64,000 bases of DNA from Leucobacter triazinivorans (lineage in GTDB: Bacteria; Actinomycetota; Actinomycetes; Actinomycetales; Microbacteriaceae): the NCBI RefSeq assembly GCF_004208635.1, contig NZ_CP035806.1:2418001-2482000 (forward strand). Reading direction: 5' to 3'. Below are positions 43,047 through 52,089 of the stretch, piece by piece (the stretch's first letter is position 1; each line of letters opens with the position of its first letter). Made by a program: the position numbers and the translations under genes. The notes below the pieces were generated by a model, which was not told the origin of the DNA, did no database searches, and saw only the letters and a list, made by a program, of their open reading frames with translations.

Positions 43047-44021
43047 ATGACGACGCCCCGAACTTCTTCGCCGCCCAGCGCGGACGAGGAGTCCGGGGCG
43101 TCGCGTGTGTCCGAACTGGTCGCCGAGGGTCGCCAGCGGTGGGCCTGGGCGCAGCGGCTGCGGCCCTGGCGCGCCTTCTCGCACTTCACCGACGTGGGCG
43201 GCAGCGTGCTCTCCGGCGGCATGAGCTACCAGGCGCTCTTCGCCGTCTTCGCGGGCCTGTGGGTGGGATTCGGCATCCTCGGCATCATGCTGCGGGACCG
43301 GCCCGAACTGCTGGACTCGCTCGTCACGCAGATCAACGCCTTCGTTCCCGGCCTGCTCGCCGAGGACGGTCGCGACGGCGCGGTGGAGCTCGACACCCTG
43401 CTGCAGGCCCGGGCGCTCAACTGGACCAGTCTGGTCGCCGGCGCATCGCTGCTGTGGGTGGCGCTCAACTGGTTCACCGGCACGCGACGGTCGATCCGCA
43501 TCATCTTCGGCCTCGAGGTCAAACGGTACCGCAACGCGCTGCTGCTCAAGCTGCGCGACTTCGTGCTGGCGATCTGCTTCTTCGCGGCGATCATCGTCTC
43601 CGCGGGCTTGACGGTGCTCAGCTCGAACCTCACGGATCTCGTCTTCTCCTGGCTCGGCGCCGACCCCGACACCTGGTTCCTCGGCTGGCTCGGCACGCTG
43701 GTGCGCTACGGCGCGATGCTCGTCTTCGACATCCTCGTGCTCATCGCGATGCATCGCTTCCTGGCGGAGGTGCGCATGCCGTGGTGGAAGCTGATCAGAG
43801 GCTGCGCGCTGGGCGGGCTCGCGATGCTCGGCCTGAAGGTGCTCGGCAACGCGTTGCTGGGCGGCGCGTCGAGCAATCCGCTCCTCGCATCGTTCGCGGT
43901 GATCATCGGTCTGCTGCTGTGGTTCAACCTCATCTGCCGCACGCTCTTGCTCACCTCGGCCTGGATCGCGACGGGCCTCGACCGCGAACTGGGGCGCCCC
44001 GAGCCGGAGGCCGCGGGGTAG
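43047..44021 (+). CDS. YihY/BrkB-family inner membrane protein
   Basis: 324 residues with about six transmembrane segments. The family signature is visible at the start (RPWRAFSHFTDVGGSVLSGG, then MSYQALFAVFAGLWVGFGIL) and in the cytoplasmic loop TGTRRSIRIIFGLEVKRYRN. The function of YihY/BrkB proteins is not settled; they were once called ribonuclease BN in error. The gene stands alone and is convergent with nnrD. Confidence 0.88.
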   Translation: MTTPRTSSPPSADEESGASRVSELVAEGRQRWAWAQRLRPWRAFSHFTDVGGSVLSGGMSYQALFAVFAGLWVGFGILGIMLRDRPELLDSLVTQINAFVPGLLAEDGRDGAVELDTLLQARALNWTSLVAGASLLWVALNWFTGTRRSIRIIFGLEVKRYRNALLLKLRDFVLAICFFAAIIVSAGLTVLSSNLTDLVFSWLGADPDTWFLGWLGTLVRYGAMLVFDILVLIAMHRFLAEVRMPWWKLIRGCALGGLAMLGLKVLGNALLGGASSNPLLASFAVIIGLLLWFNLICRTLLLTSAWIATGLDRELGRPEPEAAG

Positions 44022-44093
44022 CGCGCTCGGCGTCTCCGGGCGAGGGCGGTGCACACGCGAGACGCGGCGGGCCGCTCAGACGAGCGCGACCGC

Positions 44094-45017
44094 TCAGACG
44101 AGCGCGCGCCAGGCGGCAGGGATCGCCTGCGCGACATCGCCCGCGGTGATCGGCCGACCCGCGGCGGTAGCGGCGGGATCGCCCGAGGCGGTGCGCGCCG
44201 CGGCATCGTGGAGCACTGCGGCCGTAGCGCCGAGCGGCCCGAGCGACTCCCGGTCGTCGCGCACCTCCGCGCTGCGTGCGGCCACGAGGGCGCCGAGGAT
44301 CCCGGCGAGCACGTCGCCCGTCCCCGCGCTCGCGAGCCAGGGGGTCGCCGGGCCGCAGCTGAGCACGCGCCCGCCGGGGGACGCGATCAAGGTGAGGGAG
44401 CCCTTGAGCAGCAGCGTCGCGTCGAGCCGCTCGGCGAGGCGCCGGGCGGCCTCCTGCCGCGCGGCAGCACCGTTTCCGCCGGCTTCGGCGTCTGCGGGGG
44501 GCCGAGCGACCCATTCGCGCGGCAGCGGGGCGCGCATGGTGCGCTCCCACAGGCGCTCGAACTCGCCCGCGTGCGGCGTGAGGATCAGTGGCGCGCGATC
44601 CGCACTCGGGCGGGGCACCAGATCCAGCGCACCCGCGTCGACCACGACGGGCGCGGAGCCGTGCAGCAGCTCGAGCAGCTCGGACTGTTCGAGCGCGGAG
44701 CGAGCGGCGGGGTCCGTGCCCGATCCGATGACCCAGGCGTCGCAGCGGCCCGGTCCGAAGACGGTCTCCGGATGCGCCGCGAGCACGGCCGCCGCGGGGG
44801 CCGGCAGCCCGTAGGGCGGATCCTCGTCGTGCCCGGGCAGATAGCGCACCATCCCGGCCCCGGTGCGCCAGGCGGCGGATGCGCCGAGCACCGCGGCCCC
44901 GGGATACCGGGCCGATCCGGTGCGCAGGCCGAGCACGCCGCGCCGATACTTGTCGTCGTGCGCGCCCGGGCGCCGCAGCCGCTCGGCCGCGTGCTCCCGG
45001 GTCCAGTGCTCGGTCAC
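44094..45017 (-). CDS. nnrD: ADP-dependent NAD(P)H-hydrate dehydratase
   Basis: 307 residues. It repairs hydrated NAD(P)H. The carbohydrate-kinase-like fold shows DKYRRGVLGLRTGSARYPGA, LILTPHAGEFERLW, LLLKGSLTLIASPGG and the catalytic GPATPWLASAGTGDVLAGIL. No N-terminal epimerase (NnrE) domain is attached. The GTG 45017 start overlaps the TGA of the upstream phosphomannomutase gene by four bases, which supports this start and coupled expression. Confidence 0.92.
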   Translation of the reverse strand: MTEHWTREHAAERLRRPGAHDDKYRRGVLGLRTGSARYPGAAVLGASAAWRTGAGMVRYLPGHDEDPPYGLPAPAAAVLAAHPETVFGPGRCDAWVIGSGTDPAARSALEQSELLELLHGSAPVVVDAGALDLVPRPSADRAPLILTPHAGEFERLWERTMRAPLPREWVARPPADAEAGGNGAAARQEAARRLAERLDATLLLKGSLTLIASPGGRVLSCGPATPWLASAGTGDVLAGILGALVAARSAEVRDDRESLGPLGATAAVLHDAAARTASGDPAATAAGRPITAGDVAQAIPAAWRALV

Positions 45018-46876
45018 CGGTGCGGAGTCCCCGCGTCGGCCGCGCGCCGCTGCAGCTGCTCCAAGGAGTCGCGCACGGCGGCCTCGAGTTCGCCGAGTGC
45101 GCGTTCGGCCGCCGCGCGGCGCTGGTCGGCCGAGCCCTCGTCGCTGAAGGTGTCGAGATAGACCTTCAGCTTGGGCTCGGTGCCGCTGGGCCGGATCATC
45201 ACGCGCGAGCCGTCCGCCAGGTCGTACCGCAGCACGTCTGCGGGGACGGCTGCGGCGCCCGGCACCAGCAGATCCCGGGTCTCGGCAACCGCCGCGTCGC
45301 CGAACGCCCGCGGCGGGTCTTGTCGCACGTGCGCCGCGAGCGCGGAGCACGCCGGCATCGATTCGAGGCGCAGCGTCACCTGCGCGCTCGCGAAGTGCCC
45401 GAAACGCTCACCGGCCTCGTCGAGCAGATCCCACACCGTGCGCCCCTCCGCGGCCAACTCCCGCACCATCGCGATCGCGTCGGCGCTCGCCGAGATCCCG
45501 TCTTTGTCCCGCACGATCGCGGGGTGGGTGAGGTAACCGAGGGCCTCCTCGAATCCGAAGACGAGGTTCGGCACGCGCGAGACCCACTTGAACCCCGACA
45601 GCGTCTCGGCGTAGTCGAGGCCGTAGTCGCGGGCGACCGCGCCGAGGGCGGGGGAGGAGACGATGGTGCAGGCGAGGGTGCCGGTCAGGCGCGATCCCGC
45701 GCGCGCCGCGGCGACCCGGGCGCGCTCGGCGGCGCGCCAGCCGAGCAGCAGACCGAGTTCGTTGCCCGTCAGCCGGCGGAAGCCCGATCGCTCCTCGGGG
45801 TGCGGCAGCGCGATGGCCAGGCGATCCGCATCCGGATCGTGCGCGACGACGAGGTCGGCCGAGGCGTCGCGCGCCGCGCGATAGGCGAGATCGAGGGCGC
45901 CCGGTTCTTCGGGGTTGGGGAAGGAGACCGTGGGGAATGCGCCGTCCGGGCGATCCTGCTGCGGCACCGGGATCACCCGCGGCAGGCCGACCGACGTGAA
46001 GACTCGACGGGCGATGTCGGATCCCACGCCGTGCATCGCCGTGTAGACGACCGTGAGCCCGGCGTCGGCGCCGACGGCGACGCCGGGGGCCTCGGGCCGC
46101 TGCGGCAAGCCCGCGAGCACGGCCGCCGCCGTTTCCGCGACATAGGCGTCGGCCACGCCCGGTCCGAGCACCGCGTAGTCGGTCGCGCGGGGGATCCCGG
46201 CGGCCGGCGTCGCAGCTACGGCCTCGATGTGCGCCGCGATCTCGCCGTCCGCCGGCGGCACGATCTGCGAACCGGCGTCGGCGTCGCCGAGATAGACCTT
46301 GTACCCGTTGTCGCGCGGCGGGTTGTGGCTGGCGGTGATCATCACCCCGGCCGAGACGCCCAGGTGGCGCACGGCGAACGCGGTGAGCGGGGTGGGCCCC
46401 GCCTCGGGGAGCAGGAAGACGCGCACGCCGGCGCCCGCCATGACCTCCGCCGCATCGCGGGCGAAGACGTCGGAGTTGACGCGTCCGTCGTAGCCGATGA
46501 CGATCGAGGGCGGATCCTCGGCCGCACCCCGCTGCGTCCGCTCGAGCAGGTAGGCCGCGAAGCCGGCGCTCGTCTGCGACACGACGACCCGGTTCATGCG
46601 CCGCGGCCCGGCGCCCAGGCGTCCGCGCAGCCCGGCCGTGCCGAAGGCCAGGCGCCCTCCGAAGGCGTCGCCCAGCTCGGAGATCGCGCGGGCGTCGCCC
46701 TGCCGGGCCTGGGCCACGAGGCGCCGCGCCTCCGCGCGCGTCTCGGGGTCGATGTCCTGCGCCGCCCATTCGCCGGCTGCGGCGAGCAGCCGCTCCGTCC
46801 CGTTCCCCGGCGACGCCGGCGATCCCGCGTCGCTCGCGGGCGACGACCCGATTCCGGGCAGTTCCATCGCGGTCAC
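45014..46876 (-). CDS. Phosphomannomutase/phosphoglucomutase family (PgmB-like)
   Basis: 620 residues, longer than Pgm because of an ~80-residue N-terminal region. RLAFGTAGLRGRLG is the substrate loop and VMITASHNPPRDNGYKVYLG is the phosphoserine loop. VVAHDPDADRLA is the metal loop, GFEEALGYLTHP the sugar loop and IRPSGTEPKLKVYL the phosphate loop. It could make mannose 1-phosphate for manC, or act on glucose, ribose or deoxyribose phosphates. The GTG 46876 start is close to GGGGAGGGA; ATG 46867 in frame has better spacing. nnrD overlaps its 3' end. Confidence 0.9.
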   Translation of the reverse strand: MTAMELPGIGSSPASDAGSPASPGNGTERLLAAAGEWAAQDIDPETRAEARRLVAQARQGDARAISELGDAFGGRLAFGTAGLRGRLGAGPRRMNRVVVSQTSAGFAAYLLERTQRGAAEDPPSIVIGYDGRVNSDVFARDAAEVMAGAGVRVFLLPEAGPTPLTAFAVRHLGVSAGVMITASHNPPRDNGYKVYLGDADAGSQIVPPADGEIAAHIEAVAATPAAGIPRATDYAVLGPGVADAYVAETAAAVLAGLPQRPEAPGVAVGADAGLTVVYTAMHGVGSDIARRVFTSVGLPRVIPVPQQDRPDGAFPTVSFPNPEEPGALDLAYRAARDASADLVVAHDPDADRLAIALPHPEERSGFRRLTGNELGLLLGWRAAERARVAAARAGSRLTGTLACTIVSSPALGAVARDYGLDYAETLSGFKWVSRVPNLVFGFEEALGYLTHPAIVRDKDGISASADAIAMVRELAAEGRTVWDLLDEAGERFGHFASAQVTLRLESMPACSALAAHVRQDPPRAFGDAAVAETRDLLVPGAAAVPADVLRYDLADGSRVMIRPSGTEPKLKVYLDTFSDEGSADQRRAAAERALGELEAAVRDSLEQLQRRAADAGTPHR

Positions 46877-47022
46877 TCCCTCCCCACGGCATGCGCCGAA
46901 GTGTTCTCAAGCTACCACTCGTCGAGCGTCTGCCGCGTCAGGCTCCGGCGGTCGTGTTTCGCCCCGATCCGCGGTCCGGAGTAGGCTGCCTGCTGTACGT
47001 CGTCTCCCGTGTCGTCGGCCCC

Positions 47023-47066
47023 GCAGGTCGAGCGAGCGTGGCGAGTCGAAACCTGCGGAGCGGGTG
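47023..47066. repeat. Third REP-like type (GGTCGAGCGAG...GCGAGTCGAAACC)
   Basis: CCGCAGGT and ACCTGCGG arms enclose CGAGCGAGCGTGGCGAGTCGAA. Related sequences occur near 55863-55890 and 61012-61040. It lies in the 283-bp gap before the small Cys-rich gene. Confidence 0.65.
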
Positions 47067-47159
47067 CATCGACTCAGCTCCGCCTCGAGAACTCGATCAG
47101 CGGGGCTGATGCTCGCCGCCGAGACCTCTCGCCCCGATCCTCGTCGAAAGGAACCCGCC

Positions 47160-47279
47160 ATGTGCGCTCCCGTGCGCTGCTCCGACTGCGGCAAGACCAC
47201 CTGGGCCGGGTGCGGTCTGCACATCGAGGAGGCCCTCGCCGGCGTGGCCGAGGAGCAGCGCTGCGCCTGCCCGCGGTGA
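47160..47279 (+). CDS. Small Cys-rich (zinc-ribbon-like) protein
   Basis: 39 residues: MCAPVRCSDCGKTTWAGCG, then LHIEEALAGVAEEQRCACPR. Six Cys and one His in a CxxC...CGxH...CxC pattern suggest zinc binding. I recall very similar tiny proteins being widespread in actinobacteria, all without known function. GAAAGGA precedes ATG 47160. It stands alone between the mutase and PucR genes. Confidence 0.72.
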   Translation: MCAPVRCSDCGKTTWAGCGLHIEEALAGVAEEQRCACPR

Positions 47280-47318
47280 TCGCGGCGTGACGGGCCCCGA
47301 CCGCCGGGCGTACCGACC

Positions 47319-48479
47319 CTAGCCGTCGTCGCTTCCCGGCGCGTGGGGCGCCGTGTCGTTCGGCTCGAGGTCTCCGCAGCCGATGGCGGCCTGCACTGCG
47401 AGCCAGCACTCCGCGGTGTCCTCGATCGACGACAGGTCGCGGTCGATGATCTTCTCGATGCGCGAGACCCGGGCGATGAGCGTCTGCCGGTGCACGTAGA
47501 GCCGCTCGGCGGCGCGCACCCAGCTGCGGTTCTCCTCCAGGAAGACCCGCAGCGTCTGCGTGAGCGAGGTGCCGCGCTGCTCGTCGTAGGTGCGCAGCGG
47601 GCCGAGCACCTGGCGGGCGATGCCCCGGAGCTGGTCGGCGTCGTTGGGGAGGAAGAGCGACGCGGTCGTGTTCTCCTCGAAGCGCAGCACGCGGCCGGAC
47701 TGGTGATTGCGGATCAGGGCGCTGCGCGCCTGCCGGTGCGCGGTGGGCAGATCCTCGAGCTGGTGGAAGGGGGCGCTCACCCCGATGCGCCCGGTCTCGC
47801 CGGTCAGCGACTCGAGCACGCGGTCGACGCGCTCGGCGGCATCGGTGAGGATGAGCACCTGCCCGTCTTTGATAGTCGCGAGTGCCGGCACCCGATGCGC
47901 CGCGAACGCCGCGTGCACCCCGTCCAGGGCGGTGCGCACGTCGTCGTTCTCGGTTACGGCGAGCTGGTAGGGAGGCTCGACGTCGTAGGTGGCGACGAGC
48001 CGGGCGGCGGGTTCGGACGGTACGGAGCCGCCGCACAGCTCGGCCAGCAGCAGCGATCCGTGCAGCTGCTCGGCCTGACGCGCCCGCGCCGTGCGCTCGG
48101 CCTGGCCGGCTTCGGCGACCGCCATGGCCAGCGAGACGAATCGCACCTCGTGCTCGGTCTGCAGCACCGGGAAGCCGATCTCCGCTGCGTGGGCCAGCGC
48201 GCGGTCGGCGAGCGGCGTCTCGGGCATGATCGCGTCGATCGCGACCGCCGCGATCCCCGCCGCGTGCATCCCGTCGAGGTACGCGCACTGCTCGTCGGCG
48301 GTCGCCGGCAGGCCGATCCCCGTCGTCATCACGAGGGCGCCGCGACCGAGCCACTTCCACGGCTCGGGCAGTTCGCACACGTGCGCCCACGTGATCGCGC
48401 GGTCCTCACCCACCCCCGGCGTCAATGAGATCGTGCCCGCCGAGGGAAGTGCGAGGAGCGACCCGACGGTGAAGGTCAT
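47319..48479 (-). CDS. PucR-family transcriptional regulator
   Basis: 386 residues. The N-terminal PucR domain (VGSLLALPSAGTISLTPG; GALVMTTGIGLP) is followed by a GGDEF-like middle region. The C-terminal HTH is TLRVFLEENRSWVRAAERLY followed by VHRQTLIARVSRIEKI. PucR-type activators control purine, polyamine or amine catabolism. It lies 28 bp after the amine oxidase gene on the same strand and has its own TATTCT six bases before ATG 48479. It is the likely regulator of the locus from 48 to 60 kb (inference). Confidence 0.92.
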   Translation of the reverse strand: MTFTVGSLLALPSAGTISLTPGVGEDRAITWAHVCELPEPWKWLGRGALVMTTGIGLPATADEQCAYLDGMHAAGIAAVAIDAIMPETPLADRALAHAAEIGFPVLQTEHEVRFVSLAMAVAEAGQAERTARARQAEQLHGSLLLAELCGGSVPSEPAARLVATYDVEPPYQLAVTENDDVRTALDGVHAAFAAHRVPALATIKDGQVLILTDAAERVDRVLESLTGETGRIGVSAPFHQLEDLPTAHRQARSALIRNHQSGRVLRFEENTTASLFLPNDADQLRGIARQVLGPLRTYDEQRGTSLTQTLRVFLEENRSWVRAAERLYVHRQTLIARVSRIEKIIDRDLSSIEDTAECWLAVQAAIGCGDLEPNDTAPHAPGSDDG

Positions 48480-48485
48480 GTGCCC

Positions 48486-48491
48486 AGAATA
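48486..48491 (-). promoter_or_regulatory. -10 element TATTCT, predicted leaderless promoter of pucR
   Basis: The minus strand reads TATTCT-GGGCAC-ATG, with six bases between hexamer and start codon. It would allow expression independent of the amine oxidase upstream. Confidence 0.45.
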
Positions 48492-48507
48492 CGGCCGTCG
48501 TCGCGCG

Positions 48508-49737
48508 TCATCGCGTCAGCCCCGAGCTGAGCGCGGCGGCGGCCCGGTACCCGGAGGCGACCGCTCCCGAGAGCGACTGCGCGAGCCCGGTGTGCTCGCC
48601 GGCGATCGCCACCCGTCCCGCGGGGCGGTCGAAGGCCGTCGCATCCGCCGCGGTCCAGTCGAGCCCGGCCGCGGTGTAGGACCCGCGGGTCCAGGGATCG
48701 TCAGCCCAGGTCGTGAGCAGGGGCTCGCCGTCGATCTCGAGCTCCGGACGCATCCCCTGCAGAGCCCGCACCCACCCGTCCGGGCCCTCCGTCACGCGAA
48801 GAGCATCGAGGGCGAAGGGGCCGCCGGCGAATGAGGAGAGCGCGTCGATGCGGTGCTCGCCGTCGATCGAGAGCGAGCGCCACGACCACCAGGTGTGGTC
48901 GGGGTGCTGGAGCGCGATGTCGTCGTCGACGCGCTTCAGCGGCACGCCCAGCTTCGCTGCGACGCCCATGAAGCGGTGATCCAGCGCCAGCTGCTGCGCC
49001 TCGGGCAGCGCGAATCCGAGCTCGAGTTCGCGCAGGATCGGCAGCGGTACGGCCACGACGGCGGCGTCTGCGTCGATCCGGGTCCCGTCGTTCAGCCGCA
49101 CCTGCACCCCGGACGCCGTCTGCTCGACGCCGGAGACCGGGTGCTCGAGGCGCACGCGATCGCCGAGGCGGCGCGCCAGCTCGATCGCGAGCGCCTGGTT
49201 GCCGCCGACGAACCGGGCGCCGTCCTCGATGTAGCCGTCGACGGTCGAGGACTCGTGCAGCAGCACCGCCTCGGCGCTGATGCGGCTCGGGTCGGCGGCG
49301 GCAGACGTGGTGGTGCGGCGATAGACGGGATCGAGGCGGTAGTCGGCCCCGAGCGCCTCGGCGAAGGCGCGCTCGAGCGACACGCGGGACTCCCCGTCCG
49401 CGAGCATCCGGGCGAGCGTCGCGCGCACCCGCTCGCCGGTCTCGGCGAGCTCCGCGAACGAGATCACGCGACCATCGACCGTGCGCCGGCCGTACCGCAC
49501 GTTGTGCGACATGAGGGGCACGCCGACCTCGGCGGCGAGGCGGCGGATCGGGAACTCCGTGGGGAAGACGTACTCGCCGCCCCGCTCGGTGATCTCGCCG
49601 TTGCCCAGGCGCTCCGACCAGGTGCGTCCGCCGACCCGGTTGCGGGCCTCGAGCACCGTGCAGGCGTGCCCGGCCTTGCCGAGCTCCCACGCTGCGGTGA
49701 GTCCCGCGAGCCCGGCTCCGATGACGACGATGTCCAT
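48508..49737 (-). CDS. Flavin-containing amine oxidase (first copy)
   Basis: 409 residues. FAD binding is shown by VVIGAGLAGLTAAWELGKAG and VLEARNRVGGRTWSERLG, and the C-terminal FAD segment is VAIAGEHTGLAQSLSGAVAS. It belongs to the monoamine oxidase/putrescine oxidase group and converts an amine to an aldehyde, ammonia and peroxide. AGGAGGA precedes ATG 49737. It is divergent from the second Pot-type importer, and TACGAA-type motifs lie between them. The substrate is likely an imported amine (inference). Confidence 0.9.
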   Translation of the reverse strand: MDIVVIGAGLAGLTAAWELGKAGHACTVLEARNRVGGRTWSERLGNGEITERGGEYVFPTEFPIRRLAAEVGVPLMSHNVRYGRRTVDGRVISFAELAETGERVRATLARMLADGESRVSLERAFAEALGADYRLDPVYRRTTTSAAADPSRISAEAVLLHESSTVDGYIEDGARFVGGNQALAIELARRLGDRVRLEHPVSGVEQTASGVQVRLNDGTRIDADAAVVAVPLPILRELELGFALPEAQQLALDHRFMGVAAKLGVPLKRVDDDIALQHPDHTWWSWRSLSIDGEHRIDALSSFAGGPFALDALRVTEGPDGWVRALQGMRPELEIDGEPLLTTWADDPWTRGSYTAAGLDWTAADATAFDRPAGRVAIAGEHTGLAQSLSGAVASGYRAAAALSSGLTR

Positions 49738-49832
49738 GCCTGTTCCTCCTCGAACTGCGAGCGATGCCGGTTCCATGCTAGGGATGGGGCCGCGATCGGG
49801 GGCTCGGAAATCGGCTTGATCGGCCGAATCCT

Positions 49833-49873
49833 TATGTTCGTACCACTGAGGATCGAGCGGATGTACGAATCTA
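49833..49873. promoter_or_regulatory. Inverted pair of TACGAA-type sites, candidate PucR operator
   Basis: TACGAACATA (minus strand, 49833-49842) faces TACGAATCTA (plus strand, 49864-49873). A third copy, TACGAACGTA, lies upstream of the second amine oxidase at 59648. This is in the 301-bp divergent gap between amine oxidase and potD-like genes. A GGTAACG direct repeat (49891 and 49902) is also present there. Confidence 0.45.
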
Positions 49874-50038
49874 TGAAAGATGGCCCGAGCGGTAACGAAG
49901 AGGTAACGGGGGCCCGGTGGGCGGGCCCGCGCGCTGCTAGCTTCGGTGGCACCCGCCGGGCTTCCGAACCCTGTGGAGGCGCCCGAGGCGAGGCGCCCCG
50001 CCGGCGGGCACCACGATCACGATGAGGTGAGGAAACAC

Positions 50039-51166
50039 ATGTCCACTCTGAAGAACCCCAAGACCCGCCGGGGGCTCGCGCTCCTCGCGGGCTCTGCGGC
50101 GCTGGCGCTCACCCTGGTGGGCTGCAGCGGCGGAGGAAACGACGAGCCGGCTCCCGAGCGCGATCTGGGCACGCCGGTCGCGGGCGAGATCGAGGCGGGG
50201 GTGCTCGACGGCGTGACCCTGACGTTCGCCGGCTCGGGCGGGATCTTCCAGGAGGGCCAGACGGAGGCGCTCTGGGACCCGTTCGCCGCGGCATCCGGCG
50301 CGATGTTCACCCAGGACGCCTTCGACGCGGGCAAGCTCAAGGCGATGGTTGACAGCGGCAACGTCAGCTGGGACATCGTCAACACCTCGCAGTTCGACAC
50401 GGCCCGCGGCTGCGGCACGCTCTACGAGGAGTACGACTACGACCAGGTCGACACCTCGAACGTACCCGAGGAGCTCATCACCGACGCCTGCATGGTGCCG
50501 CAGATCCTCTACGGCCTCGTGGTCGTCTACAACACCGATGCGTTCGGCGACGACCCGCCCACGAGCGCGGCCGATTTCTTCGACACCGAGAAGTTCCCGG
50601 GCAAGCGCACGGTCAGCCAGTCCACCTACGTCGACCCGCAGACGATCGAGTTCGCCCTGCTGGCCGATGGCCGCTCCGTCGACGATCTGACGGTCGACGA
50701 CATCGCCACGGGAATGGACAAGTACAAGGCCCTCGGCGACGACGTCATCGGCTGGACGACCGGGGCGCAGGCGCAGCAGCAGCTCGAGGCGGGCGAGGCC
50801 GTGATGGGGCTCGTCTGGTCGGGTCGCGGCTACGGCGCCGCGGCGGCCGGAGCCCCCGTCGCCCCGATGTGGGACGAGTGGATGATCATGGTCGACTCGA
50901 ACGGCATCCCGAAGGGGGTCTCCGACAAGCAGGCCGCGCTCGCCGCGGTCAACTACTCGATCGGCGCCGAGCAGCAGGCCGAGATGACCGAGCTCACCTC
51001 CTACGCCGGGGTGAACAGCGAGGCCCGCCCCGACGTCGACGACCAGCTCGCCGAGTGGCTCGTGACCGAGCATCTCGATACCGGCGTCTCGCCCAACATC
51101 GACTTCTGGGTCGACAACTACGACGCGCTGTCGGCGACCTGGGCCGCCTGGGCGACGGGCAACTGA
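50039..51166 (+). CDS. Spermidine/putrescine-type ABC substrate-binding lipoprotein (second system)
   Basis: 375 residues. The signal peptide has lipobox ALTLVGCSGGG. The binding domain includes FAGSGGIFQEGQTEALWDPF, SWDIVNTSQFDTARGCG and GLVVVYNTDAFGDDPPTSAA. It belongs to the PotD-like family but differs clearly from the protein at 33766. It is the first gene of a binding protein, permease, permease, ATPase operon. The start ATG 50039 follows GTGAGGA. Confidence 0.9.
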   Translation: MSTLKNPKTRRGLALLAGSAALALTLVGCSGGGNDEPAPERDLGTPVAGEIEAGVLDGVTLTFAGSGGIFQEGQTEALWDPFAAASGAMFTQDAFDAGKLKAMVDSGNVSWDIVNTSQFDTARGCGTLYEEYDYDQVDTSNVPEELITDACMVPQILYGLVVVYNTDAFGDDPPTSAADFFDTEKFPGKRTVSQSTYVDPQTIEFALLADGRSVDDLTVDDIATGMDKYKALGDDVIGWTTGAQAQQQLEAGEAVMGLVWSGRGYGAAAAGAPVAPMWDEWMIMVDSNGIPKGVSDKQAALAAVNYSIGAEQQAEMTELTSYAGVNSEARPDVDDQLAEWLVTEHLDTGVSPNIDFWVDNYDALSATWAAWATGN

Positions 51167-51171
51167 TCACC

Positions 51172-52089
51172 GTGACCGAAACCACCGTCACCGAGGCCGT
51201 CGCCGCGCAGAGCGGCGACGTCCTCGGTGCGGACCCCGGGATGCGGAAGCGGCGGGGGCCGAAGAACTGGCGCCCGCTCCTGCTGCTCATCCCGGCGTTC
51301 GTGATCGTCTCGCTCTTCTTCTTGGCGCCCCTGATCGATGTCTTCATCCGATCGGTCACCGATCCGCAGCCGGGCCTGCAGAACTACGTCTGGCTCTTCA
51401 CCACCGAGGCCAACCTCACGGTGGTGATCCGCACCTTCGGCACCGCGATCCTCGTCACGATCGTCTGCCTCGTGCTGGCCTACCCCTACGCGTACCTCAT
51501 GACCATCGTCTCGGATCGCACGCGCAACATGATGCAGCTGTTCATCATGATGCCGCTGTGGACGTCGATCCTCGTGCGCACTCTGGCCTGGATGGTGCTG
51601 CTGCAGGACACGGGCCCCATCAACGGGCTGCTGGCCGCGTGGTTCGGGATCGGCCCGATCCCGCTGATCCGCACCACGTTCGGCGTGGCGCTCGGCATGT
51701 GCCAGGTGCTGCTGCCGTTCATGGTGCTGCCGCTGTACTCGTCGATGGCCAAGATCGACAAGCGGCTGCTGCCCGCCGCGTCGAATCTGGGCGCGAATCC
51801 CGTGACCGCCTTCTTCACGGTGTACCTGCCGCTGTCGAAGCCCGGCATCTTCTCGGGCGGCGTGACGGTGTTCATCCTGGGCCTTGGCTTCTACATCATC
51901 CCAGCGCTGCTCGGATCCTCGAAGGAGATCATGATCTCGGCGCTCATCCAGCAGCAGATCAGCGTGTTCCTGATGTGGGGCCAGGGCACCGCGCTCGGGA
52001 TCTTCCTGCTCGTGTGCACGATCCTGATCCTCGTGCTGGTATCGCGCTTCAACAAGAACGGCAGCCTGTTCCCGGGGGTGGATCGCTGA
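51172..52089 (+). CDS. Spermidine/putrescine-type ABC permease (PotB-like, second system)
   Basis: 305 residues with about six transmembrane segments after a charged N-terminus. The EAA-type loop is AASNLGANPVTAFFTVYLPL. It starts with GTG 51172, 5 bp after the binding protein stop. It overlaps the next permease by one base, so the operon is translationally coupled. Confidence 0.9.
   Translation: MTETTVTEAVAAQSGDVLGADPGMRKRRGPKNWRPLLLLIPAFVIVSLFFLAPLIDVFIRSVTDPQPGLQNYVWLFTTEANLTVVIRTFGTAILVTIVCLVLAYPYAYLMTIVSDRTRNMMQLFIMMPLWTSILVRTLAWMVLLQDTGPINGLLAAWFGIGPIPLIRTTFGVALGMCQVLLPFMVLPLYSSMAKIDKRLLPAASNLGANPVTAFFTVYLPLSKPGIFSGGVTVFILGLGFYIIPALLGSSKEIMISALIQQQISVFLMWGQGTALGIFLLVCTILILVLVSRFNKNGSLFPGVDR

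Noticed and set aside
44094..45350. 418-residue ORF covering nnrD and upstream sequence
   Set aside because: The upstream part is an out-of-frame reading of the mutase gene; GTG 45017 overlaps the mutase stop in the usual GTGA pattern.
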